A stretch of DNA of 64,000 nt from Candidatus Schekmanbacteria bacterium (GTDB lineage Bacteria; Schekmanbacteria; GWA2-38-11; J061): assembly GCA_016219965.1 (NCBI GenBank), contig JACRJM010000004.1, forward strand, positions 124,001 through 188,000, written 5' to 3'. The notes below the pieces were generated by a model. The model was not told the DNA's origin and did no database searches. It was given only the letters and a program-made list of their open reading frames with translations. The number at the start of each line of letters is the position of its first letter. Positions within the stretch are counted from its first letter, which is position 1. The translations under genes were made by a program, and so were the position numbers. This document shows, in pieces, positions 54,448-63,073 of this stretch.

Positions 54448-55434
54448 ATGAAAAAAATATTTATAATCATTTTATTGCCGCTCTTCCTGCTCACATTCTC
54501 CTGTTCAAAAGAGGAGAATGCTGAACCTCTTCAGCGTGTAAGGATTGCATTCCTCAATAACGACCTTCACCAGCTTGCCGCTTATGTGGCTCTTAACAAC
54601 GGCTATTATACGAAACAGGGACTTCAGGTAGAGGTGGCGGGGATATTCAAGGCAGGACCTGAGGAGATGTCCGCTTTTTCAGCAGGGGAGATTGATGCTG
54701 GTTATGTGGGGCTTGCCCCTGCGGTAATAGCAACCGTCAATGGTGTTGCAGATGTAATGCTGCTTGCTCAGGTAAACAACGAAGGCTCGTCAATTGTAGT
54801 TCCGTCGGAAAGCTCGCTCACTGCTTCATCTTTAGATTCAGCGGACAAGAAATTTTTACAGCTTGCGGGAAAAAAGATTGCCATACCGGGTAAGGGAACA
54901 ATGCAGGACTTTCTTATAAAGCGCGCTATTGAGAAATGGAAACCTGAGCCAGCGCCATCGGACATAGTGATAAAGCCGCCTGAGATGCTTCCTACGCTCG
55001 TTAATGGAGATGTAGATGCATTCATTTCCTGGGAGCCATATCCTACGATGGCTGAAAAGGACGGCAGAGGGAAGGTTATTATAAACTCCGGAGAGATATG
55101 GGAAAACCATCCATGCTGTGTGCTTGTGGGAAACAGGAAATTCATTGAAGATGATTATGACAGGGCGGCACGCATTATAAAAGCCCATGTTGAAGCGACT
55201 GAATTTATAAAGCAGAACCCTGACAGGGCTGTTATCATTGGAATGAGTTATACAGGGCTTGACGAGAGTACAGTTAGAAAAGCGATAGGGAAGATAAAGT
55301 ATGTCTATTATCCGGAACCTGAAGGCTATAAAGATTTTCTAAGTTTCCTGATTAAGTTCGGTTATATAAAACAGACAGACCCTGAAAGCTTCTTGAAAAG
55401 GTTTTTTGATGAAAAGCTATGGAAAGGCTTTTAG
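54448..55434 (+). CDS. ABC transporter substrate-binding lipoprotein (NrtA/SsuA/ThiY type)
   Basis: A 328-residue lipoprotein with lipobox LLTFSC (Cys19). The RVRIAFLNNDLHQLAAYVALNNGYYTKQGLQVEVAG opening, SAGEIDAGYVGLAPAVIA, the GKKIAIPGKGTMQDFLIKRAIEKW block and FISWEPYPTMAEKDGRG are typical of the NMT1/THI5-like receptors for nitrate, sulfonates, taurine or pyrimidines. The ligand cannot be chosen from sequence. No riboswitch was seen in the short leader. It is co-transcribed with the permease and ATPase (26-base overlap). Confidence 0.92.
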   Translation: MKKIFIIILLPLFLLTFSCSKEENAEPLQRVRIAFLNNDLHQLAAYVALNNGYYTKQGLQVEVAGIFKAGPEEMSAFSAGEIDAGYVGLAPAVIATVNGVADVMLLAQVNNEGSSIVVPSESSLTASSLDSADKKFLQLAGKKIAIPGKGTMQDFLIKRAIEKWKPEPAPSDIVIKPPEMLPTLVNGDVDAFISWEPYPTMAEKDGRGKVIINSGEIWENHPCCVLVGNRKFIEDDYDRAARIIKAHVEATEFIKQNPDRAVIIGMSYTGLDESTVRKAIGKIKYVYYPEPEGYKDFLSFLIKFGYIKQTDPESFLKRFFDEKLWKGF

Positions 55435-56224
55435 GCTCATTGGCGGCAAACTCTCCGGTTTAAAGCCGCTGGTCGTATTATTTCTATTTTTCGAGGCTCT
55501 CTCTTTTCTTTCCATTATACCGGCAAGAATATTCCCGGCGCCTTCCCGGATTGCAAAAGGAATATGGGAACTTGCCTCCTACGGGATGCCTCCGGGCTAT
55601 CTGCTTTTTGGCCATTTTACGTCAAGCCTGGTACGGGTCTTCTTCGGCTTTACGTCAGCCCTTCTCGCGGCTTTCCCTCTTGGGATTATAATCGGGCGGT
55701 CTGAAAAAATAAAAAAACTGATTAATCCATTGATAGAGATGATTCGTCCCATACCGCCGCTGGCATGGCTTCCAATATCAGTTCTCTGGTTCGGGCTTGG
55801 AATAATCTCAAAAAGTTTTCTTATTTTTCTCGGCGCTTTTTTCCCTATCCTTTCAAACACAGTCCTCGGCGTTATGTCTGTTGACAGGGCTATAATTGAC
55901 GGAAGTCTTACTCTGGGGGCAGAAAGACGCTCTCTGCTGTTAAAGGTTATAGTCCCCGCATCAATGCCTTCTGTGTTCACGGGAATGAGAGTGGGGCTTG
56001 GCATCGGCTGGATGACCCTTGTGGCGGCAGAGCTTACCGGTGTGAAGAGCGGATATGGTCTCGGCTACATGATAATGACCGCCCGCGATTTACAGCGCAT
56101 TGATTTGATTTTTGCAGGAATGGTTATAATAGGTTTATCAGGGTATCTAATGGATTCCGGCATAAGCTTGCTTGAAAAAAAGGTCCTTGCATGGAGAGTT
56201 GATGACACTGCTGAAGATAGATAA
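55409..56224 (+). CDS. ABC transporter permease (SsuC/TauC-like)
   Basis: A 271-residue inner-membrane permease of the BPD-transport type with six predicted helices. The EAA motif region is IDGSLTLGAERRSLLLKVIVPASMPSVFTGMRVGLGIGWMTLVAAEL. The ATG at 55409 is preferred over the adjacent TTG; it lies within the end of the binding-protein gene, indicating coupling. It pairs with the SBP and ATPase around it. Confidence 0.92.
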   Translation: MKSYGKAFRLIGGKLSGLKPLVVLFLFFEALSFLSIIPARIFPAPSRIAKGIWELASYGMPPGYLLFGHFTSSLVRVFFGFTSALLAAFPLGIIIGRSEKIKKLINPLIEMIRPIPPLAWLPISVLWFGLGIISKSFLIFLGAFFPILSNTVLGVMSVDRAIIDGSLTLGAERRSLLLKVIVPASMPSVFTGMRVGLGIGWMTLVAAELTGVKSGYGLGYMIMTARDLQRIDLIFAGMVIIGLSGYLMDSGISLLEKKVLAWRVDDTAEDR

Positions 56225-56960
56225 CATAACCAAGAGATTCAGAAATAATGGAGCCTTGGCTGAACCGCTTGAAGTTTTGTCAGGAGTTTCAGTAGATATA
56301 AAGAAAGGGGAATTCCTTTCCATAATGGGTCCCAGCGGATGCGGAAAATCAACATTGTTAAGAATTCTTGCAGGGCTTGAAAAACCAGATTCCGGCAGAG
56401 TGACTATTGATGGAAAAGCGATTGAAGGCCCGGGGAAGGGGACTGTTCTCGTTTCGCAGAAGAATGACCTTCTCCCATGGAGGACTGTGCTTCAAAATAT
56501 CGAGTTTGGTCTTGAGTTGAGAAAAGTAAATGCAAAGGAGCGGAGGGAGAAGGCAATGGAGCTTATTTGTTCCTTCGGACTCGAAAGCTTCAAGGACTTT
56601 TATCCTTCGAAGCTTTCCGGAGGAATGATGAGAAAGGTTTCTTTTTTAAGGGTGATGGTATTGCGCCCTGAAGTCATATTGATGGACGAGCCTTTTGTTT
56701 TTCTCGACAGGGAGCACAGCTTCGAACTTCAGAAATTTCTCCAGACTGCATGGATTGATTTAAAATTTACCATGGTTTTCGTAAGCCACAGCATTGATGA
56801 GGCTCTATACCTTGGAGAGAGGCTTATAATATTCACCAGGAGACCTGTATCTATAAAGCAGGAGATTAATATTCCTTTGAAATTTCCCCGCGACAGGTGG
56901 GGGAAGGAGTTTGCAGATTTCAGGGATGAAGTTGAGAACATGGTAAGAGAGGGAAGATAA
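56202..56960 (+). CDS. ABC transporter ATP-binding protein (SsuB/TauB-like)
   Basis: A 252-residue ATPase: Walker A GPSGCGKST, Q-loop VSQKNDLLPW, signature LSGGMMRKVSFLRVM, Walker B VILMDEPFVFLD, His-loop VSHSIDEA. The signature LSGGMMRK departs a little from LSGGQ/MRQR. The ATG at 56202 follows GGAGAG and is preferred over one 30 bases upstream. It overlaps the permease by 23 bases. Confidence 0.94.
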   Translation: MTLLKIDNITKRFRNNGALAEPLEVLSGVSVDIKKGEFLSIMGPSGCGKSTLLRILAGLEKPDSGRVTIDGKAIEGPGKGTVLVSQKNDLLPWRTVLQNIEFGLELRKVNAKERREKAMELICSFGLESFKDFYPSKLSGGMMRKVSFLRVMVLRPEVILMDEPFVFLDREHSFELQKFLQTAWIDLKFTMVFVSHSIDEALYLGERLIIFTRRPVSIKQEINIPLKFPRDRWGKEFADFRDEVENMVREGR

Positions 56961-56966
56961 CAGAAC

Positions 56967-57953
56967 ATGGAAGAAAACCGTATCACTACAATAATTATTT
57001 CCATATTCTTCCACGCACTGCTTATAGTAGCTCTTGCACTGGCAGTTAAATTTCCTGTCAATGATGTAAAAGACAAGTTCAATGTCCTTGTCTATAATCT
57101 GAATCCTCCGGTAAAGGCTCCGCCTGACTCACAGAGCAGGACAAATCTCAAATCAGAACAGCGGTCGCAGGGTGCTTCAAAGCTTGCTCCTGAAAGTATT
57201 GAAGAACCATTGAAAGGGCTTAAGAAAGGTCCTGATACCAGAGCCGTGCCGCAACCGATTCCTATGCCTCCGCCCCAGTTTTCAATGCCCCGGCCGGGAG
57301 ATGGATATCCGGCAAAGCGTCCGCAGGCATCAACACCTCCCCGCGAGCAGTCTAAGCAACCCAATCTTACATATAACAAAGCGAGCGAGCCTCAACAGAC
57401 TGATAATGTTGAATCTAAAAAAACTTTAAGCCAGCCAGAGAAGAGGGAGCTTGAGGAAACAATGGATGCGGTCCGCAGGGGAAGCGGCACTCCTGGGAGT
57501 AAAGGCGCGTTCTCGCCTATGGCTCCTAATCCGGATCTTCTTTCCAAGTTTGCAGGTGAGGTCGGGCTTGGAGGAAGTGATGAAGAAGGGGAAGGGGGGA
57601 CAGGGAATAAGGGAAGCTCCGGGCATGTGGTAAGTCTTGATACAACGGATCTAAAATATTTTTCCTATTTCAGACATCTGAAAGAACTTATAGAAGGTGT
57701 ATGGGTTTATCCCAAGATTGCAAGGGAACGCGGCATTGACGGCCAGCTTATAATGGAGTTCACGATAAAAGAGGATGGGACTCTTGCATCGGCTAAAATT
57801 TTAAGCTCGTCCGGTTATCCATTTCTCGATGAAGCTGCAAAACGTGCGCTTTCCGATGCATCGCCATTCCCTCCTTTGCCAAAACGCTGGGAGAAAAAGG
57901 AGCTTACAATCTCAGGGAACTTCACATACTATTTGTATAATAAAATGAGATAG
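56967..57953 (+). CDS. TonB-like energy transducer
   Basis: A 328-residue protein. One N-terminal membrane helix (about 8-28), a long Pro/Gln/Lys-rich periplasmic region (30-235) and a C-terminal TonB domain: YFRHLKELIEGVWVYPKIARERGIDGQLIMEFTIKEDGTLASAKILSSSGYPFLDEAAKRAL. It would pass proton-motive force to outer-membrane receptors. No ExbB/ExbD or receptor is adjacent, and it is 6 bases after the ABC ATPase, which suggests the importer's ligand may be gathered across the outer membrane. Confidence 0.88.
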   Translation: MEENRITTIIISIFFHALLIVALALAVKFPVNDVKDKFNVLVYNLNPPVKAPPDSQSRTNLKSEQRSQGASKLAPESIEEPLKGLKKGPDTRAVPQPIPMPPPQFSMPRPGDGYPAKRPQASTPPREQSKQPNLTYNKASEPQQTDNVESKKTLSQPEKRELEETMDAVRRGSGTPGSKGAFSPMAPNPDLLSKFAGEVGLGGSDEEGEGGTGNKGSSGHVVSLDTTDLKYFSYFRHLKELIEGVWVYPKIARERGIDGQLIMEFTIKEDGTLASAKILSSSGYPFLDEAAKRALSDASPFPPLPKRWEKKELTISGNFTYYLYNKMR

Positions 57954-57996
57954 GGATAATATTGCAGGATTTAACATTCTTAACAGGAAAACTTTT

Positions 57997-59262
57997 ATGA
58001 TTGCAGAACTTCTTTCGGTTGGCACAGAATTTCTTCTCGGCCAGATAGTTGATACGAACACTTCTTATCTATCTCAGAAGCTTGCGGAGATAGGAGTTTC
58101 CGTTTATTTCAAGCAGACAGTAGGCGACAATGTGGAGCGGATGAAGGAGGTCATGAAAAATGCATTGATGAGAGCGGACGTTATTATCATATCAGGAGGG
58201 CTTGGGCCCACTGAGGATGACTGCACAAGGCAGGCAGTTGCGGAGTTTATGGGAAAGCCTCTTCAGCCTGACAGCGGGACTATTGAAAAACTCCGCGGTT
58301 ACTTTTCAATGCGCGGCATAGATATGCCAAAGAACAACGAGGTTCAGGGATACTTCCCGGAGAGTGCGAAAATAATTGTAAACCCGCGGGGGACAGCACC
58401 CGGCTTTATGGTTGAAAAGGACGGCAAATTCATCTTTGCCCTTCCGGGAGTGCCGGGTGAGTTCAAAGGGATGACAGATGATTTGGTTATCCCCATGCTT
58501 CTTGAATTATCAGGTGAAAGAAAGACCATCAAATCAAGAGTCATAAAGACAATCGGAATGTCAGAGTCGAAGATAGCGGAGATATTGAAGGACCTTTTTA
58601 TGGAATATACGAACCCTACAATTGCCTACCTTGCCGGGGATTCAGGGATAAGTATAAGGATAACGGCAATGGCTGAAAATGCCGGGACTGCCGATGCCAT
58701 GATAGCCGAGCTTGAAGCGAAGGTGAGAGAGCGTCTTAAAAAAATCATTTACGGCACAGATGATATGACATTGGAAGAGGTCATAGGGAATCTTATGAGA
58801 GATAAGGGATTAAAGCTTGCAATTGCAGAGTCATGCACTGGAGGTCTCATCGCAAACAGGATAACTGATGTGCCCGGAAGCTCAGAATATTTTGAGAGAG
58901 GTTACGTGACTTACAGCAATTCTTCAAAGGCTCTGGAGCTCGGCGTTCCGGGTGATACGATAGTGACTCATGGAGCAGTGTCTGAGGAAGTGGCGCTTGC
59001 CATGGCTGAAGGGGTAAGGAAAATCGCTGACACGGATATAGGGATAGGGGTCACGGGGATTGCAGGCCCGGGGGGCGGGACAGAAGAGAAACCTGTAGGA
59101 CTTGTCTATATCGCATTGGCTACAGAAAAATATTCCTGCGTAAGGCATTTCCGCTTCCCGTGGGACAGGAAGAGAAACAAGCATTTTGCGGCGCTGATGA
59201 CGCTTGATCTTTTGAGAAAATATCTGATGGGATATTTAGAGAATAAGATAAATGGAATCTGA
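57997..59262 (+). CDS. cinA: CinA, nicotinamide-nucleotide amidase/MoCF-like
   Basis: A 421-residue two-domain protein. Residues ~1-170 form the MoCF-like domain (AELLSVGTEFLLGQIVDTNTSYLS, IISGGLGPTEDDCTRQAVAE). The C-terminal ~160 residues form the PncC amidase (LAIAESCTGGLIANRITDVPGSSEYFERGYVTYSN, GIGVTGIAGPGGG), which deamidates nicotinamide mononucleotide. A typical length. Operon with tsaE 2 bases downstream. Confidence 0.95.
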   Translation: MIAELLSVGTEFLLGQIVDTNTSYLSQKLAEIGVSVYFKQTVGDNVERMKEVMKNALMRADVIIISGGLGPTEDDCTRQAVAEFMGKPLQPDSGTIEKLRGYFSMRGIDMPKNNEVQGYFPESAKIIVNPRGTAPGFMVEKDGKFIFALPGVPGEFKGMTDDLVIPMLLELSGERKTIKSRVIKTIGMSESKIAEILKDLFMEYTNPTIAYLAGDSGISIRITAMAENAGTADAMIAELEAKVRERLKKIIYGTDDMTLEEVIGNLMRDKGLKLAIAESCTGGLIANRITDVPGSSEYFERGYVTYSNSSKALELGVPGDTIVTHGAVSEEVALAMAEGVRKIADTDIGIGVTGIAGPGGGTEEKPVGLVYIALATEKYSCVRHFRFPWDRKRNKHFAALMTLDLLRKYLMGYLENKINGI

Positions 59263-59264
59263 AT

Positions 59265-59747
59265 ATGAATTATTTATTCACATCTGATTCTGAAAATGAA
59301 ACTTTCGGGCTTGGTATTAAAATAGGAGAACTGCTCTCGGGCGGAGAGTTCATAGCTCTTTCAGGAGAACTTGGGGCAGGCAAGACTTATTTTACGAAAG
59401 GGATTGTTAAAGGTCTGGGCGCTGACCCGGAAGAAGTGGTAAGTCCTACATTTACTCTAATAAATGAATATCCCGGCAAGCTTAAGATATACCATGCTGA
59501 TTTTTACAGGATAATCTCTTCATCTGACGTCGAATCAACGGGCATCTGGGAGTATCTTGATGATGAGAGCGGAGTTGTAATAGTCGAGTGGGCAGATAAA
59601 TTCAAAGACATTCTCCCTGAGGAGAGGCTTGATGTGCAGATTGTAAGTATCAGTGAAGAAAAAAGGGAGATAATAATCTCTGCATTTGATGACAGGCATT
59701 CTGAAATCATAAAAAAAATAATTGATCTTTCTAAAAACATAAAATGA
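59265..59747 (+). CDS. tsaE: TsaE, threonylcarbamoyladenosine ATPase
   Basis: A 160-residue P-loop protein for the t6A37 tRNA modification with TsaB/TsaD. GELGAGKTYFTKGIVKGLG is Walker A; SPTFTLINEYPG, HADFYRI and VVIVEWADKF are the family marks. ATGA overlap with the next gene, the DHH-CBS-poly(A) polymerase, also a tRNA-related enzyme. Confidence 0.95.
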   Translation: MNYLFTSDSENETFGLGIKIGELLSGGEFIALSGELGAGKTYFTKGIVKGLGADPEEVVSPTFTLINEYPGKLKIYHADFYRIISSSDVESTGIWEYLDDESGVVIVEWADKFKDILPEERLDVQIVSISEEKREIIISAFDDRHSEIIKKIIDLSKNIK

Positions 59748-62398
59748 AAATAATAACTTCCCATATAAATGCGGATTTTGATGCATTTGCCTCAATGATA
59801 GCCGCAGGAAAGCTCTATCCGGCTGCAAAGGTTGTTTTTGCAGGCTCGCAGGAAAAGGTTTTGAGGGACTTCTTAAAAAGACAGGGGATGAAATTCAAAT
59901 ATCTGAACTGCAGTGATATTGACATTTCGAAGATAAAAGAACTTGTCCTGGTAGATGTCAGAAAACCTGACAAAATCGGACCCTTTAAGGAAATTGCTGT
60001 CAAAAAGGAAGTTAAGATTCACATCTATGACCACCATCCTGCCGCATCATCTGACATTAAGGGAGACAAGGAAGTAATCGTGAAGCGCGGCGCTACGACA
60101 ACAATTATGGTTGAAATACTCCGCAGAAAAAGAAAAAAGATAACGCCAGATGAAGCGACTTTACTGATTATGGGGATTTATGAGGAGACAGGGTTTCTCA
60201 CTTTCCATTCCACTACCAATCAGGACCTCGAGGCGGCGGCATATCTCGTAAAGAACGGTGCTGACATAGGAATGGTAAGGGAATATTTCAAGCATGATAT
60301 CGACGAGAAACAGCTTAATATCTTAAACCAGCTTCTTTCTTCCATTAAGACTTTTCCGGCAGGAGATAAAAAGGCAGGGATCGCAGTTGCTACTGCGGAA
60401 GAATTCATTGATGACGCATCCCTTGTCGTAAACCGCGTCATGGATATGCGGGGATTGAACGCAATAGCTGCGCTTCTCAGGATGGATGACAAGATATATC
60501 TGATCGCAAGAAGTTCTTCGGACATGGTTGATGCGTCGAAACTTGCATCCATGTTTGGCGGCGGAGGGCATAGCGACGCAGCCTCAGCAGTGATTAAAGA
60601 TTTGACTCTTTATGAGGCGATTGAAGAGGTAAAATCCTTTTTTGAAAAGATAGTCCCCGATAAAGTTGTAGCTGAAGATATAATGACGCGTACGCCGCTT
60701 ACGGTAAAATCAACATCAAAGATATCTGATGCATTAAAAAAAATAAACAGGTTCCACTTCAACATTGTGCCGGTGATTTCCCAAAAGAACACTGTTGTTG
60801 GGACAATGAACAGGAAGATTCTTGAGAAGGCCGTCTCGCACGGCATGGGAAATGAAAAGGTCGAAAAATATATGAATGAAGAACTCTGGTCTGTCTCGAC
60901 AGACGCTCCAGTGGAGTTGGTCATAAGGATAATGATCACTGAAAAAATCCCTTTCCTCTCTGTCCTTCATGGAAACAGCTTAAAGGGAGTTATTACGAGG
61001 AGCGACCTGATAAAGCATATCGGTGACAGCACGATGCTCGAAGAAATATCAGGGACAGGAGAACCTGAGTGGAAACTGAAAGGGGAGGGATTCTTCAAGG
61101 AAAAAAACGTTGGAAAGATGATCGAGGAAAGGATGCCTGCTTCAATAATGAAGTATCTTGATATAATACGGGATATCGCTGATAAAAAACATATCAATGC
61201 TTATCTGGTTGGAGGGACGGTGCGGGACCTTCTGCTGGCTGAGGGAAACTTTGAAAGTAATTATGATATAGACATTGTAGTTGACCATGCAGGGATCCTT
61301 TTTACCAAAGAGTTCGCATCAAGGGTCGGAGGAAAGAGCAAAAGCCACGGAAGGTTCGGTACCTCTTCCGTGTTCTTTCCCGAAGGACTGAGGATAGATA
61401 TTGCAACTGCAAGGGCGGAATTTTATGAATCTCCCGCCAAACTTCCTATTGTAATCCCGGGGTCCCTTAAAAGGGATCTTTACCGTAGAGACTTTACCGC
61501 CAATGCCCTTGCCATAAGGCTTAACGGTTCCCCGCCTAACATGCTTATTGATTATTTCGGAGGACAGCGCGACATAAAGGAAAGGGTGCTTCGCGTACTG
61601 CACAGTTTAAGTTTTGTTGAAGATCCGACACGCGCATTCAGAGCACTCCGCTTCGAGGCACGTCTGGATTTCCGGCTTGGCAAGCAGACAGAATTACTGA
61701 TCAAAGATGCTGTGGCAAGAGGAGTCTTTCACAAAGTTTCAGGCAAAAGAATACTGGCTGAACTCATACTAATACTTAAGGACAAGAACTGCATAGGAGC
61801 GCTTAAAAGGATGGAGGAGCTTGAGTTGCTTTCGGCTGTAAACCCGGAGCTTTCATTTAAGGGTGAAAGCGAGAGCCTGTTTAAAAGCATAGAGAAGATT
61901 CTTGACTGGTACGAGGTATCTTTTCCTGACAAGCATCTTGATTCATGGCTTGTATATTTCATGGCCTTGTGCCACCGGTACAATATTAATGAGCTTGAAA
62001 CGATATGCGACAGACTTTCGGTGCCGACTACTGTTAGAAATCAATTACGCGCGTCCATAGCTGCCGAGAGTATCCTCAAGAAACTTGATATCAAAGAGAA
62101 GCCGAAGCCTAGCCTTATACATTCAGTTCTTGGCAGTGCAGGCAGAGAGATGATTATTTTTCTCATGGCTCTTACAAAGAATGAGCATGTAAGAAAATCT
62201 GTTTCTACTTTTCTTGTGAACCGCCCGCAGGCAACAAGGGAGATAAGCGGTCACGACCTTAAAAAAATAGGAATCCCTCCGGGACCTCTCTATACAAAGA
62301 TACTCGATGAAGTGAAGAATGCACGGATAGACGGGGTGGTAAAGGACCGCGACGGTGAAATTGCGCTCGCCAGGAAGCTCTTTGAAAAGTACAGATAA
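59744..62398 (+). CDS. DHH-CBS-tRNA nucleotidyltransferase/poly(A) polymerase fusion
   Basis: An 884-residue fusion. Residues ~1-310 are a DHH/DHHA1 phosphoesterase (SHINADFDAFASM, VLVDVRKPDKI, YDHHPAA, GGGGHSDAASA). Two CBS domains (about 311-430) follow (AEDIMTRTPLTVKSTSKISDALKKINR). From ~460 to the end is a class II nucleotidyltransferase with YLVGGTVRDLLL, NYDIDIVV and the RDFTANALAIRLNG, DPTRAFRALRFEARLDF blocks. It matches the A-adding enzymes of Aquifex and relatives, which complete tRNA 3' ends with a partner CC-adding enzyme not in this window. Confidence 0.94.
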   Translation: MKIITSHINADFDAFASMIAAGKLYPAAKVVFAGSQEKVLRDFLKRQGMKFKYLNCSDIDISKIKELVLVDVRKPDKIGPFKEIAVKKEVKIHIYDHHPAASSDIKGDKEVIVKRGATTTIMVEILRRKRKKITPDEATLLIMGIYEETGFLTFHSTTNQDLEAAAYLVKNGADIGMVREYFKHDIDEKQLNILNQLLSSIKTFPAGDKKAGIAVATAEEFIDDASLVVNRVMDMRGLNAIAALLRMDDKIYLIARSSSDMVDASKLASMFGGGGHSDAASAVIKDLTLYEAIEEVKSFFEKIVPDKVVAEDIMTRTPLTVKSTSKISDALKKINRFHFNIVPVISQKNTVVGTMNRKILEKAVSHGMGNEKVEKYMNEELWSVSTDAPVELVIRIMITEKIPFLSVLHGNSLKGVITRSDLIKHIGDSTMLEEISGTGEPEWKLKGEGFFKEKNVGKMIEERMPASIMKYLDIIRDIADKKHINAYLVGGTVRDLLLAEGNFESNYDIDIVVDHAGILFTKEFASRVGGKSKSHGRFGTSSVFFPEGLRIDIATARAEFYESPAKLPIVIPGSLKRDLYRRDFTANALAIRLNGSPPNMLIDYFGGQRDIKERVLRVLHSLSFVEDPTRAFRALRFEARLDFRLGKQTELLIKDAVARGVFHKVSGKRILAELILILKDKNCIGALKRMEELELLSAVNPELSFKGESESLFKSIEKILDWYEVSFPDKHLDSWLVYFMALCHRYNINELETICDRLSVPTTVRNQLRASIAAESILKKLDIKEKPKPSLIHSVLGSAGREMIIFLMALTKNEHVRKSVSTFLVNRPQATREISGHDLKKIGIPPGPLYTKILDEVKNARIDGVVKDRDGEIALARKLFEKYR

Positions 62399-62434
62399 CA
62401 GAATATCAAAATATCATCATCATTTATCATCTAT

Positions 62435-62454
62435 TGATACAGTTCACTGTATCA
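62435..62454. promoter_or_regulatory. 20-bp palindrome, possible enhancer-binding site
   Basis: TGATACAGT and ACTGTATCA are perfect 9-base arms around TC. The centre is about 152 bases before the predicted sigma-54 start, a usual distance for activator sites. It is also 37 bases after the CCA-enzyme stop, but no T-run follows, so a terminator is less likely. Confidence 0.45.
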
Positions 62455-62550
62455 TTTCATGCTATTTCCCCCAAAGCTAATTATCTAATTTCGAATCAGT
62501 AAACCATGTCAAAATAAATAATCTGGGATTATCAATAGGTTGCAGCGACT

Positions 62551-62625
62551 TTGAGGTTGAAAACTATTCTTGGCATTGGAATTGCTATATCTATAGCAGG
62601 ATGCAACATTGGATATAACAACTAA
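62551..62625 (+). CDS. possible 24-residue lipoprotein, doubtful
   Basis: A TTG-started frame (second TTG at 62557) gives a basic start, hydrophobic LKTILGIGIAISIAGC, then NIGYNN and stop. Lipobox IAGC resembles an entericidin-like mini-lipoprotein. It lacks a well-spaced ribosome site and it contains the sigma-54-like sequence, so one reading of this DNA may be accidental. Confidence 0.3.
   Translation: MRLKTILGIGIAISIAGCNIGYNN
62571..62586 (+). promoter_or_regulatory. sigma-54-type -24/-12 promoter
   Basis: TGGCATTGGAATTGCT has GG and GC ten bases apart and matches TGGCAC-N5-TTGCW except for one base, the same match quality and T substitution as the site at 4158. Predicted start near 62597, leader about 63 bases to the small secreted gene. 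A perfect palindrome lies about 150 bases upstream of the start. Confidence 0.5.
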
Positions 62626-62659
62626 GCCAAATAGTCAGGCTAAAACAGGAGGAAGTAAC

Positions 62660-62917
62660 ATGAAAAAGATTCTAACGGCAGCAGTATCAATGGTTTTTAT
62701 GACCCTATTCGTTTCTACTATCTCTTTTGCAGATATAAATAAGCCGGGAAGCGTTGGCTGGAAACCGCCAGTCAGGTCTCAACAGATGAAAATCAGCAAA
62801 ACTGCTGATAGCAACTCTGGCGGTACGGCAGAGAAACAATTAGCAAAATCCTGCTCTTGCACATCAAAACAAGGAAGTGGGAGTAATGAGACGTCCGGAC
62901 CTTGCAAAGCAAATTAG
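62660..62917 (+). CDS. small secreted cysteine-containing protein, candidate modified peptide
   Basis: An 85-residue protein. The signal peptide is about residues 1-24 (ending SFA). The 61-residue mature part is Ser/Lys/Gly-rich, with GWKPPV near the start and three Cys at 65, 67 and 82, in KSCSC and GPCKAN. The ATG at 62660 has an AGGAGG 7 bases before; an upstream in-frame TTG is rejected. A sigma-54-like site precedes it, a hairpin follows and a radical SAM/SPASM gene begins 157 bases downstream, which makes it a candidate substrate. I do not recognise a known family. Confidence 0.75.
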   Translation: MKKILTAAVSMVFMTLFVSTISFADINKPGSVGWKPPVRSQQMKISKTADSNSGGTAEKQLAKSCSCTSKQGSGSNETSGPCKAN

Positions 62918-62997
62918 CAATCTGTAACAGAATCAATTAGTCATTTGATAGAATTTAGATAAGATAAGATTTAGGTAAGATAAGGTTAAATACTAAA

Positions 62998-63023
62998 GCT
63001 CCCCCAGCTCCTGCCGGGGGAGC
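62998..63023 (+). terminator. hairpin between the small gene and the radical SAM gene
   Basis: GCTCCCCC (62998-63005) pairs with GGGGGAGC (63016-63023) over a 10-base loop. The T-rich run (63039-63051) is 15 bases later, so it may attenuate rather than end transcription. Such hairpins often keep a precursor peptide in excess over its enzyme. Confidence 0.6.
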
Positions 63024-63073
63024 CTTCAATTGTGAGACTTTTGTTTTTTTATTAATGAAATGGAGTTTTGTGA

